In this document: one piece after another, positions 35,690 through 46,939 of the stretch
Layout of the letters: every line of letters begins with the position of its first letter
How positions within the stretch are numbered: the stretch's first letter is position 1
DNA from: Cryptomeria japonica
Lineage: Eukaryota; Streptophyta; Pinopsida; Cupressales; Cupressaceae
Direction: 5' to 3'
Length of the DNA: 64,000 bases
Assembly (NCBI RefSeq): GCF_030272615.1
Contig: NC_081413.1
Location: 446,752,538 to 446,816,537, forward strand
Translations under genes and position numbers: made by a program
Notes under the pieces: generated by a model
What the model was told of the DNA's origin: nothing
What the model saw: the letters and a program-made list of their open reading frames with translations, nothing else
Databases searched by the model: none

Positions 35690-37200
35690 GGCAGAAACAC
35701 CCAATTTGTCTCTCAGGTACTCAAATGATTCCTTGGATAACAGTTTAGTGAAAATATCTGCAATCTACTCTTTAGTGTTCACATAAACCAGTATAAATTC
35801 ATTTTCTTCTACCTTCTCCTTCAAAAAGTTATACTTGATAGATATATGCTTTGGCTTAGAATTAAATACCGGATTCTTTGATATATCAATAGCAGAAGAG
35901 ATATCATAGTGAATAACTAATGGTGCATCACAATCCACCTTTATATCCTTCAGCATTTTCTTCATCCATAAAAATTGTGTACAATTAGTAGCAGCAGCAA
36001 CATACTCGGCTTTAGTAGTAGATAAAGAAGTACATGATTGTTTCTTTCTGATCCATGAAACCAACTTCTTTCTAGGAAAGAAAGCTCCATCGGAAGTAAT
36101 TTTCCAGTCATCAACATCTCCAGCCCAATCAACATTTGTATATGCACATAAAGTGAAGTTATCATCCTTAGGGTACCGTAAGCCATATTCTAATGTACCT
36201 TGCAAGTATCTAAAAATCCTTTTCACTGCCATCTCGTGATTTTCTCTAGGATCACTCTGAAATCTTGAAACAATACAAACAACATTCATAATGGCAGGCC
36301 TAGTTTGAGTCAAATAAAGTAGACCTCCAATCATAGATTTGTATCTTGTAGAATTTACCGGTGCATAAACATCTTTTCTTGTCAATTTCTCACTTGTAAC
36401 CATAGGTGTACCTACCCGTTTAGAATCTCCAATACCAAATTTCTTCAATAATTCCTTAGCATATTTATCTTGATAGATAAAAATGCCTTTGTCAGTCTGA
36501 ATAATCTACAAACCGAAGAAAAATTTCATCTCACCAATCATAGACATCTCAAATTCTTTCTCCATGTTCTTAGAAAATTCTATGCATAATTTATTTTCAC
36601 CTCCAAAGATAATGTCATTACCAAATACTTCAAGAATCAGTATATCATCATCAATGATTTTATAATATAAATTACTATCAGCATTGCCCTTAGTAAAAAC
36701 AAGCTTCAAAAGATATTTATCCAACCTTGCTTACCAAGCTCTAGGTGCTTGTTTTAGTCCATATAAAGCTTTCCTTAACCTGCAAACCATATTTGTATCA
36801 TCTGATAGTGAAAAACCATCAGGTTTATCAATATAAACTTCCTCATCAAGATGCCCATTAAAAAATGCACATTTAACATCCATCTGATAAACCTTGTAGT
36901 TTTTTATAAGTAGCATAGGCAAGAAATAATCTTACATCTTCAATCCTAGCTACCGGTGCAAAATTCTCTCCATAATCAATTCCTTCCTTCTGAGAATATC
37001 CTTTAGAAACCAATATAGCCTTATTCCTTATAAATTGACTACCTCATTCAATTTATTCCTAAAACCCCATTTAGTTCCAATAACATTTTTATTTTTAGGC
37101 CGAGGAACCAAAGTCCATGTGTTATTTTTCTCAATTTGATCTAATTCTTCTTCCATAGCTTTTAATCAATGTTCATCTTTACATGCCTCAATTACTAATA
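35690..37200 (-). pseudogene. Element E: reverse transcriptase-RNase H
   Basis: Seen from right to left: decayed RVT_2 start (about 37180-36960, [14 protein letters not shown]-like), [21 protein letters not shown] and RKALYGLKQAPRAW (36731-36922). After a TAA comes 36506-36724, where the catalytic YVDD box reads FGND (36614-36625). RNase H is in 35765-36448, open over 227 aa. Its first Asp is changed (AYTNVDWAGD, Asn codon 36134-36136), while DDWKITSDG, STTKAEY and the SKPKHISIKYNFL end are recognisable. After the TAG at 35765 the frame continues IADIFTKLLSKESFEYL to about 35690. Confidence 0.88.
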
Positions 37201-37455
37201 CCAATTCAAGTTGTGAAATTAAACATACCTCATTAGTTTCCAGTCTTCTTCTTGTCATCACTCCATTGTTCTTGTCTCTAATGATTTGATCTTCAGAATG
37301 ATTCAATCTCACATACCTAGGAGTCTTCTGACTCTCTGTTCCTCTTCCCTATATTTAGTTACTTTAGAATTATCTGATCTTGCTAGAGTAACTAGTTCAA
37401 CACTCTATTTTGGTAAAGGTGCTACCAGTTCAAATATAATCATTTCCACTTCCGT

Positions 37456-38545
37456 TTACTTCTTATAAACTCTAATTTGACTTTTGTTCTGCTCCTCTAC
37501 TTTGACATTAGCACTCTCCTCAATTCTCTGCAATCTCTTGTTATAACATCTATATGCTTTACTATCATTAGAATAACCAACAAATATGCCTTCATCACAT
37601 CTAGGATCAAATTTCCCAATAGTATCATCTCTCTTGATATAACATTTACTACCAAAAATTCTGAAATACTTAATTGTAGGTGTAATGCCAAACAATAATT
37701 CATAAGGTGTCTTACCATTTTCTCCTTTGATATGTACTCTGTTGAATATATAAATTGTTGTAATCACTTCTTCTCTCAAGTAGATATGAGCTAAATTATC
37801 TTCCATCATCATTATTCTAGCAGCATCCAAGATAGTTTTGTTTTTCCTCTCCATAACTCCATGCTGAGGTGTCTGGGGAGTAGAAAATTGTCTTCTTATA
37901 CCATGCTTGTCACAAAAGTTATTAAATTCATCAGATGTAAATTCTCCACCATGATCTGATCTCAAACATTTAATCTTCAATCATGTCTCATTTTCCACCT
38001 TAGCCTTAAAGATTTTAAATTTTTCAAATGCTTCAAATTTTTCTCTCAAAAAGTTAACCCACATCATTCTATAATAATCATCAATGATTATCATGAAATA
38101 TCTATCACTGTGAAAACTTTTAACTCTAGCAGGGCCACACAAATTAGTATGAATAAGATCAAGAACATCATTTGATTTATCTTGTACACTCCTAAAAGAG
38201 GTTCTGGCCTGTTTACCCATTTGACATTCTTTACATACCGAATTATAGGGCTTCATAATCTTAGGTATATCTCTAACAACCTTAGTTGAACTGATCTTCA
38301 CCATGCAATCAAAATTCACATGACACAAACTTTTATGCCCTAACCAACTCTCATCAATTTGTACAATCATTGAACTATAATTGAAATCCCTTATCTACCA
38401 ATTGTCCTACAGTCAAAATATTATGATTCAAACCTTCAACATAATAAACATTGTCAATATTGTTCTTACCATCCAATGATATAGTTGCTTTCCCTTTTAT
38501 CATACATGCCTTGTCATCTCCAAATCTAACTAGTTCGCCGTCAAA
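37456..38545 (-). pseudogene. Element E: integrase
   Basis: One frame from 38370 to 37456, with a single TGA at 37981-37983. HHCC zinc domain: WLGHKSLCHVN with VCKECQMGK. The first catalytic Asp is changed (HTNLCGPA, Asn codon 38143-38145); the second Asp (RSDHGGEF) and the Glu (VMERKNKT) remain. One residue appears deleted in TPQTPQHGV compared with the usual QQNG. The end holds GSKCYIKRDD, DEGIFVGYSNDSKAYRCYNKR. A frameshift near 38380 separates it from the protease tail (38380-38545, NVYYVEGLNHNILTVGQL). Region 37030-37455, between integrase and RT, is a broken linker. Confidence 0.88.
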
Positions 38546-39790
38546 TTATTGCAAAGACATAAAATTCCCTTTATCTATAGTCATATGATGTGAGCAACCA
38601 CTGTCAATTACCCATTCATCCTTGTCTTCAATTTCAGCAACAAGTGCCTTCTCCTTAGGTACATTCTCTTCCAGTTCTGGATCATCTTCCTTGATAGCCA
38701 AGAATACCCGATTCTTCCCATTGTCAGATCCACTAGCAGAGTCTTCTGCTAGTTCATCATCTGAATCAGTAATGCCTTCCTCATCCTCTATGTAGCATGA
38801 TTTGTCTTTGGTTTTCTTGAATCTATATTTGTTCTGATAGCTAGGGTTAGGCTTAAATGATCTTTTAACTCTTTCTTCAAATCTTGAATTTTTTTTAGGA
38901 CATCTAGATGCAAAATGACCAATCTTATTACATTGAAAACATTTAAAAGGTGCTTTTCCTTCATACTTACTTCCTACCGGTCCTTTCAGTACTCTTCTAG
39001 CAAATAGTGCTTCAAGTTGCTCAAACTCATCATATTCTCTCTTCATATCTTCTAGTTCTTTTGCATATAAATCTTTACAATCTTTCTTACTGTTTGTAGA
39101 TGTAGATGCATGAAAAGAAGGTTCAGTCTTCACAACTCTAGAAGGTTCAAATTCCTCAAGTTCAAAAGAATATAGTTTCCCAACCAAGATGTCTCTATTG
39201 ACAGATGTATTAGCCATTTTTCTCAACTCATTAATAGTAATAGCCTTCATTTTTTAAGCCAATAGTAGGGCTCTCATGACTTTAGAAGCAATTTCATCTT
39301 CGCTCAGAGTTGCACCACAACATTGAATTCCCATAACAATCTCATTTACCCTTTCCATGAATGTAGTAATCCTTTCATCTTCTTCCATCTTCAGGTTTTC
39401 ATATCTCACCCTATAACCATCAAGTTTAGCAATCTTCAATGTAGGGTCACCTTCATTAAGAGTCTCCAAATTATCCCATATAGCCTTTCCAGATGATTTG
39501 TCTGTTAATTCCATTATTTCCTAATCAGAAAGTGCACACAAGAGGGCTTCTCTTGGTCTACTATTATTCTCAAGCTCCTTGTCCAGGTTTGTTGTAGGAG
39601 GATTTCCAGATCTAGGATTAAAGGGTGTCACACCATTCTGTGTGACCTCCTAAATTTCCTTGCTAAGACATCTCAGATGAGTCTCCATCTGAATCTTCCA
39701 TATTGTGTAATTTTTTCCATCGAGCCTCAAAATATCCCTTTGAAAGATAGCTTCAGATGAACTAGATGAACATGAACTATTAGTCATCAT
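38546..39790 (-). pseudogene. Element E: gag-protease
   Basis: One frame from the ATG at 39790 (MTNSSCSSSSSEAIFQRDIL) to 38546. It is interrupted only by TAG 39650-39652, TAG 39531-39533 and TAA 39254-39256. The copia gag core includes DGKNYTIWKIQMETHL, GKAIWDNLETLNEGD and DERITTFMERVNEI. A perfect CCHC knuckle, CFQCNKIGHFASRC, lies at about 38946-38905, followed by an acidic DSDDELAEDSASGSD stretch. The protease site WVIDSGCSHHMT is at about 38610-38575. TAG/TAA here fit loss of Gln or Trp codons. Lengths match Tork/Tnt1-type gags. Confidence 0.9.
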
Positions 39791-39834
39791 AGGATCTTCC
39801 TCAAGAGGTTAAGATTTTTGCAGATAGGACCAAA

Positions 39835-39846
39835 GCTCTGATACCA
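39835..39846 (-). other. Element E: primer-binding site
   Basis: Minus strand TGGTATCAGAGC, two bases from the 5' LTR. Confidence 0.9.
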
Positions 39847-39848
39847 AT

Positions 39849-41063
39849 TGCTAGACAGTTCAGATAACCGGAAGACAATTGAGAGGGGGGGTGAATCAGT
39901 TGTCACAAATTATAAGAACATTCAACAGTTAAACTTTAATACTAGAACCCAAAACAATAATACCAGAATAGCAGTTAATCCAATTAAGCATAAACAATAG
40001 TCACAAAATAAAAACCATCCACACAACACCAAGATTTATACGTGGAAAACCCAGTAAAGGGAAAACCCATGATGGGAAGCCTACCCACAGTCAGATGATA
40101 CTTCTACAGTAAGTATGTGAATTAGAATGAAGGGTCTTGCACTTGAAATAAGGCCAATATCCTAGAGCACACTGCTCATCACAAAAGGAGTCTCACCGAC
40201 TACATATAAATCCAGACTACAATCCGGAGAAGTGTTGAACTACAAAAGATAGAATCTCCTATGCCTGAGTATAATTTTGGTTATGCTCAATACCAAGGGA
40301 ATAAATGATTTTACATAAACCCAATTCGATCTCCAATGATCGACCAACTCCTCTACCTGAATGATATTACATTATTAGTACAAATTACATTCCTTGACCA
40401 TGACCTCTTACATTAACCATGATGATCTACAATCAGATCTTACATCTATATATATAAACCCTTGACCATAAACAATCAGGTTGGCCACCAAATAATAACT
40501 TACATAATTATAAATCATGTCGTCCATAGACCAAACAAGTAATATCAACACATAAGACATCCCCGAGATACATCAATAGGTCCTATCCACACATTACATT
40601 AAAGTTAGTCCATAACCTAGATCAACTGAGACCAAGTATAGGTTGACATGCTTCAACAATGATCTCCAATTGGCAAGTCTCGAACATGATCACCAACAAC
40701 ATCCTGAAACTCCATTCGAAGTTGCACCAACACAACTTATCAAATTCATCAAAGATCTCCATCAAAAGCTCTGTTGGTGAAACCCTCACTAGAACTAGAA
40801 ACCAAGCTTCTAAGCAAGCAGGATAGCATCCAATCACCAGACCAAAACCAACTGACCAAATATGAGTATAAGTATCATGAACAAGCCAATTCCATCACCA
40901 GATTATACCAGAGCCTATCGGATCATACCGGATCCAAGTTAACCAGAAACCACTTAACCTATCGAGACCAGAAGGGTGCTAGTAAAGCATCCAAACATCT
41001 AGTGTTGACATCAATGAAAAAACATGAATGCAACACATATTCAATTCCACCAAATGGCCAACA
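39849..41063 (-). repeat. Element E: 5' LTR
   Basis: TGCTAGACAG...AAATGGCCAACA; nearly the same length as the 3' LTR. Short ORFs within it are not genes. Confidence 0.9.
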
Positions 41064-41570
41064 CTCACCTTGAAGCCTATAACACAAAACACCATGCAAG
41101 ATATCGGTAACCTATAACAGATTACAATATATGATCGATAAGAAACCCTAATTGATAGAAGAAACACATGATATAATTGGCAACTAGATAAATCAATCAC
41201 TATATCCATTTAATAAATTTCATAAACCTTCAATAGCTAGACATGCTAGACCATAGCCCAGGATTACAAAACAATCCATACAACACAAATCTAAGATCCG
41301 TAGATCTTCTACTCGACTAATAGGCATCCAGTATTAGTTTGCATAATGAATCTCAAACATAATCCCAATGATCATGTCAGCCTTCACACATTACCATAGA
41401 ATCCTTGAAATAAATGGTCATGGCCTTAAGATCTCCTAGTTGGGTCCTATCCATAACCCGATTCATCTTTGCTCCATACACTACAAAAGCAAATAGTAAG
41501 AACATACCAATACCAAGATCGATGTCTCATCGAGATCAAATCCAAATGCTAGTTTGAACTACTTTGGTTC
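41064..41570 (-). repeat. Element F: LTR, right part
   Basis: Continues the LTR begun at 34114. CTCAC at 41064-41068 is element E's right target duplication. The right boundary is not visible; it must end at or before the repeat starting near 41571. No gene seen. Confidence 0.45.
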
Positions 41571-42155
41571 TCTTGCATCATTTAATTATTATAAATTAAT
41601 TAATTGAGTTATATAGTTAAATAATAAATTAAATTAAAAGACATATAGTTTATAATAAAATAAATATATATATAGCTGGTAATAATAGGATAAATAAATA
41701 ATTGAGAAAGAGTAATATTGGATAAATGATTTTATATCATATTATTTAATTATTCATTTCAAATTAATATTATCATTTAGTAAGAAAAAGCTTTATTATT
41801 AATTAGAATATTTAATTATATAAATAGCCTTTAATTTATTATTGTGGTTTTAATTTATTATAGCCTTGGTCTATTTATTTATTGGGCTTTGTATAAATTG
41901 TGCCCATGAGTATTATTTGATTGTTTATATTCTTCGATTAATTGATAACTTAATATTTATTCTACCTACTCTCTTATATTATTGGTAGTGAGTTTGGGTA
42001 AGTTAATTAAATAATACTTTATTATTCTTACCTTGGTTTTTGGAAAGGATTGGTAAGAATTATATTTTAATTATTTATTTTCATTGGCTGTAATTTTTGT
42101 CTAGTTTGGCTTTGATTTTCTATTTAATCGACCGCTTGTGCATTTTGTCGGGTTA

Positions 42156-44054
42156 CCCTCTTGGTGCAGGAGCACCTACCTATGAAGGAATGAACCAAGA
42201 ACAAGATAAATTTATATTTTCCAAGTAATAAGACCCCATGGGTCCCTTTTTTGTAATTCAATGTCCTAGGAGTGTGACAAGTTTGTCCATGTTTGGGTCG
42301 AATTATCATCTAGGGTCTCGTAGAGAAAATTGATTCAATAAGGGTCACACAAGTCTAATTTGAGGGATCAAGTGACCACAAGTCTATTTGAGTCATTTTT
42401 TATTTTTTATAATCAACTGTAATCATTTTGGGGGACTATGATAGTCTAGAGTCTAAGTTGGTTGAATTATGCAAAAGTTGTCCTATTGTCAATTTGTTGT
42501 CATGATAATTTTGTACTTTTTGTAAGTCGTGATTCTTTAACGGTCTGTCAGTTGGAAAAATAGTTGGAGGAGGTTGTGGTCATTTGGGAGATATATTTAA
42601 AGGCCCCAAACACCAAAGGATGTATGTTGGTTGATTTGGAAATAAATTGAAGCATCAAGAACCGTTTGAAACTCGAAAAAAACCATCTAATTTCTGTTGA
42701 GTGCATACTAAAGGTGGATTGGAAAGAATGGTCATGGTATAGTTCTTGTAACTAGATTGTTTTACCTTTTTTTTTCTTTTAGTTTGAAGTTTTGGAGCGA
42801 TCACCGCCCCATTCTACTAGCAAATCTTTATTGGTTAGCCTAAAACCCTTAAATCCCTAGGATTTGACTGCAATATTGGGTTTTGGCCTATCAATCCTTA
42901 ACTGAACACTCTGTTGTTATAGGAGATGATAGGCCACTATATCATATGTTAGTTCCAAAATCCATTAAGAGGATACAACAAGGTGAAGAGGATGGAGAAC
43001 TAACCCTAAGTCTGACATCTCTATGTGACAGACTAGTTTGATAAGTGGACTGCATGAGAATTTAGTGGTAGAGTACTAGAAAAGGGTTTGAATGTGGTAG
43101 AAGAGTACTTTGGAGGTTTACGTAATATTTCATGGTTAGTGATGGTCACCCATTAGGAGAACCAAACTAGTTTGTGAAAGGCATTCAGTCAAATAGGTCT
43201 AAAAGCCCTATTAGGTTTGTTAGTGCAGTACTAGTTCGAATATCTACAAGTTGGATCGGTACCAAAAACTGATATATTGTTGAGAACTCTGAAAAGGGTA
43301 TCTAAAAATATATATTTTTTGCTTAGATCCTTAGGGTGTCAAAATTTATCACCTGATTCCTTCAAATGGAGGCATAATAGCAACCGATTCAGTTTGTGGG
43401 TGAGTGAGTCAAAATTGATGTTCTGGTGGGTCTAAACCATGAAATCCAGTTTCATTTGTGTTAAGGTGATGTGAGAACACCCCTCCAAGGATATTTGTAT
43501 TGAATTGGTCAGGTGGGCCATTCTAATCCTAAAGCCTAGGAGTAGCCCCCTCATGTTTGCAAGGCTGTCTATAGTCACACAAGAATTTGAGAAGTGTTAG
43601 TTGTTTGTAAGTGGACACCCCTCCAAGGATATTTATATTGAATTGGTAAGGTGGGCCATTCTAACCCTAAAGCCTAGTAGTAGCCCACTCATGTTTGCAA
43701 GGTTGTCTGTAGTCACACAAGAATTTGAGAAGGGTTAGTTATTTGTAAGTGGACACCCCTCCAAGGATATTTGTATTGAATTGGTCAGGCGGGCCATTCT
43801 AACCCTAAAGCCTAGTATTAGCCCACTCATGTTTGCAAGGCTATCTGTAGTCACACAAGAATTTGAGAAGTGTTAGTTGTTTGTAAGTGGACATAATAGA
43901 GCCTTTGGGTTTTCCAAGGTGTTTTTTGGAGTCATTGAACCATTGTTTAACTTGGTAATGTGTAAGGCTCTTTGGAATTAGGGATTACTAGTTGAGTTTG
44001 TATGCCTTAGAGATTGGTTGGTTCAAGGTTACCTCCTTCCACTCTATTGCCTCC
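42156..44054. other. Insert present only in repeat Y left copy
   Basis: Absent from the right copy, where flanking sequence joins as GGGTTACC-TTCTAGAAT. It contains the 138-bp triplicate at 43477-43890. No ORF with recognisable motifs. Confidence 0.6.
43477..43890. repeat. 138-bp tandem repeat, three copies
   Basis: Units start ACACCCCTCCAAGG at 43477, 43615 and 43753, and each ends with AGTGTTAGTTGTTTGTAAG-like sequence. Copies differ by a few substitutions. Confidence 0.9.
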
Positions 44055-44574
44055 TCATCACTTCTAGAATTTTTTTTGCAAGTTTTGGTTTTGGCTAAGG
44101 ATTTGGATTTTTGACATTGCTTGGCTTTCTTGGATTTTGTGGACTGGGCTTCATCGAATAATTGCCATTACTTCTATTGTCTAGGTTGGAGGAAATCTCT
44201 TCCCTATGAATTTTATTTTATGAAAAGATTGTTTTTTTCTGGAAAGATTGTCTTCGAGAGATTTGGGAAGTATTTATTTGCATAAGTTATATATTTTTAT
44301 TGACAAATGTATTATATGGTTAGACTATAGTATTGGGGGAATTTATATTTCCTGTGATTTTATTGTCGTGAATGGTTAGTTGTGCATTTGGTAGAATTCT
44401 GATTACTTCTTTATTTTGTTGGAAATTGGTTGTTTTTTTGTTCCTTTCGATTCCTCTCTTTTGGGCATCATTTTTTAATTTCGAGACCTTATATGTTTCC
44501 TGTGATTTTATTTTTGCAAGTCAAAAATCTATGTTTCTATTGTCTGAGTTTCTTGCCCATTATGTTATATGCGC

Positions 44575-44820
44575 TATTTTCTGTCTTAAATGCACCAGGA
44601 AATGTTCTATATGCACCACTTCCTATTGTAGATGCCTTAGACTAGGTGGCAAATGTGCTATTTCCTATCGCAAATGTGCGAGGAGATATATGCATCTTCC
44701 TCTCGCAAATGCGCTAGGAGATATATGCACCCTCCTCTTGCAAATGTGCCAAGAGATACTATGTATGCACTACTTCTTGTCACAAATGCATCAAGAGATG
44801 TCTTATATGCACTAATTTGT
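44575..44820. repeat. Degenerate short tandem repeat, CAAATG(C/T)G...GGAGATATATGCAC
   Basis: About six imperfect units of roughly 35-50 bp with the shared words CGCAAATG and AGGAGATATATGCA. A matching series is at 55780-56000. The Cys-rich plus ORFs (44372-44815, 44653-44952) are products of this repeat and are not supported as genes. Confidence 0.6.
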
Positions 44821-45578
44821 CTATTTTATATTCTTGGAGTTTTTTGTCTTCAATTTTTGGTATCCAAAGGTTGTTCCTCAGTCCCTAAGTTGTCCCAGGA
44901 CTGTTTATTGATTAGAATTTTATTTTTGGCAAGAACTGATACCTTGTTATGATGTTGTGCTCTTTGATTTCATTTGGTACTAGCTGGTTATCACTATGAT
45001 GTTGGGTTTTGTGCATTTTGATATTCTATTCTATGGAGATCTTGGTTACAAGATCATGTTTTGTGAGCCCTTTTATTTGATTGCTTCTGTTATTGAGGCC
45101 TAGGGGCATGATTGGGGAGAGTGGGCTTCCATGACTCTTTTGAGGTCATGAGGAATGGATTGCTAGGATTCTTGAGTAAAAGAGTCAGGGTCTAGACTAT
45201 TTGGATAGATCATTAGATGTTTTCCATTGTAATTGAGAAGTGATAACATAATAATTAATATTAGGTGTGTTGGGTAGAGTAACTCATCTAAGCAAGATAA
45301 TCAATATGTTTTGTAATACCCATCTCATGGATCGGAGACTGGAGTGAGGTGATAGATTTCCTCAAATTTTGAGATAGTTTTGTATGTGTATATTATGTGG
45401 TAGCATGTGATGACACTCTTTCCCTACATGTTGGTCTTAGTTCCTTATGTCTTGTTGTTGAGTTGCCTCTAGGGGTTTCTTGGTTGTTTAATATGTTTAC
45501 CTTGGGTTGTGTTAGAACTATTTCCTCTTTGGTCTTTATGTGTAAGATTAAATCTAGAGTGTGTCTGGGATCTTGTGT

Positions 45579-46939
45579 CATCTCCTAGCATGGGGGCTGG
45601 TTCCTTTGGTTCCACATGGTCGGGTGGTTGGTTCCTTTCTTCATTGGGATGCTTTTATTGGATGCCTTGCATGGATGTGGATCTCTTATTTCTTTATCTC
45701 GTGGATGGATACTCATAGCATATTATTGTATATGATTCATTTCGCATGTATATGTAATCGTATTTGAGAGCTTTGGTCATTGTTGTAAATGATATTGTAT
45801 TCATGTATCTAGTATATGATATTAGGTGAAATAATGATGTATCATGTGTATCTTGAGAATGATTAGTAATGAGAATAATAGATATTGAATCTATGGATGT
45901 GTACTTAGTGCTATGATTTTGATGATGTAACTAGTTCATATTGCTATGGTTTAATAATGTGGTAATTGGTATTGAAATGGTTATTTGAGGTTAAAAGAAA
46001 TGAATGGTTGGGTTTAGGAACATTTGGTATTGTTTCTTTAAAATGAACCTCATGTGGTGGTTTGAGTATCCATAGATGGATGTAATCATACTAGGTTAAA
46101 GTAATGAACCATATGTGATTGTGTGAAAGGAATTAATAATAGTAAGTTAGACTGCATATGGATTATGAAAGTAAATATGTTATCATGTCCAGGAATTGTT
46201 AAGTGTTTAGTTTAAGTAGTGGCATTGAGATACCCCAAGGAGGATAGATAATATTGATGTAACTATGTTTATGTCCGCTTATGTATAATGTTGATGATCA
46301 TGTTTGTGTTGCATTAGTTTAAGTGATGTTTAAAAAAAATTGTTCTCTATTTTGCATGTTCGTTAGTGTCTTTCTCTAGAGGGTATTTTGGTGGGTGCTA
46401 TTATCATTGATTAAAAATGGGCTTTTCTTTTCCCATGATTGGCTATGGTTTGTTAAAATTTTTGATTAGGGTGCAGTTTCGAATGCTTCAGCTTTGTTCT
46501 AGACCTCAAGGGTTTAAGGGTTTTGATTTTAGATCCTCTTGTGTTTGCTTTAAACCCTTTGGTTTCTAATCTTTCGTTACTTTATTCACTTAAGTAATGG
46601 GTCATGGGGTCGTAGGAAGTGTCCCCCCTTGTTGTTTGCCTAGACGGTTAAGTTAATTTATCGAAAAATTTATGCCTTATATCTTTTTCTCTTAAAGTTG
46701 TCGGGCCCAGTAACTAGTGTACATCTCGCGAGTAGATCCACGGCTCACGTTATTTTGCTAGGAAAAGTTGCGCGTAATTTAAAACCAATGAAGTTGTGAA
46801 AATGACATGGCATGCCACATAGACGGTCCAGCTGGTTGATGAGAGAAAGTAAAATGGCAGCATGCGGCACAAGTCACAACAGTCAACAAGTCAGGATTAA
46901 AGGCTAAAAGGTGGGCCCCAAAGGTGAGTCAGGTCGCAG
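45579..46939. other. No gene; may continue the left repeat Y
   Basis: AT-rich to about 46600, then GC-richer from 46690. The 46740-46800 part (GTTATTTTGCTAGG...) looks like a diverged unit of the following tandem array. The right copy of Y is cut at 56811, so homology beyond 45578 cannot be tested in this window. Confidence 0.4.

Larger units (their letters stand above)
34157..41063 (-). mobile_element. Element E: complete Ty1/copia retrotransposon, nested in element F
   Basis: 6.9-kb minus-strand element with LTRs of 1216 and 1215 bp, polypurine tract, pol, gag, primer site and a near-perfect target duplication. Gag and protease share one frame from 39790 to 38546 with only three stops, and integrase shares one frame with a single stop, making this the best preserved coding element of the window. 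RT, integrase and RNase H each lack an active-site residue. Confidence 0.92.
41571..45578 (+). repeat. Long direct repeat Y, left copy
   Basis: 41571-42155 and 44055-45578 match 54630-55240 and 55240-56811. The stretch 42156-44054 is present only in this copy. A very AT-rich beginning (TAATTAATTGAG...) is followed by TTTTGTTTGGAAATTG-like and CCATCTCATGGATCGGAGAC blocks. The copies lie 13 kb apart in the same orientation, as LTRs of one element would. TG/CA ends and primer site were not found. Confidence 0.7.

Noticed and set aside
44372-44815. Cys-rich secreted-looking 147-aa protein
   Set aside because: The hydrophobic start is AT-rich LTR-like DNA and the Cys-rich part is a degenerate DNA repeat; the right-hand copy does not preserve the same protein.
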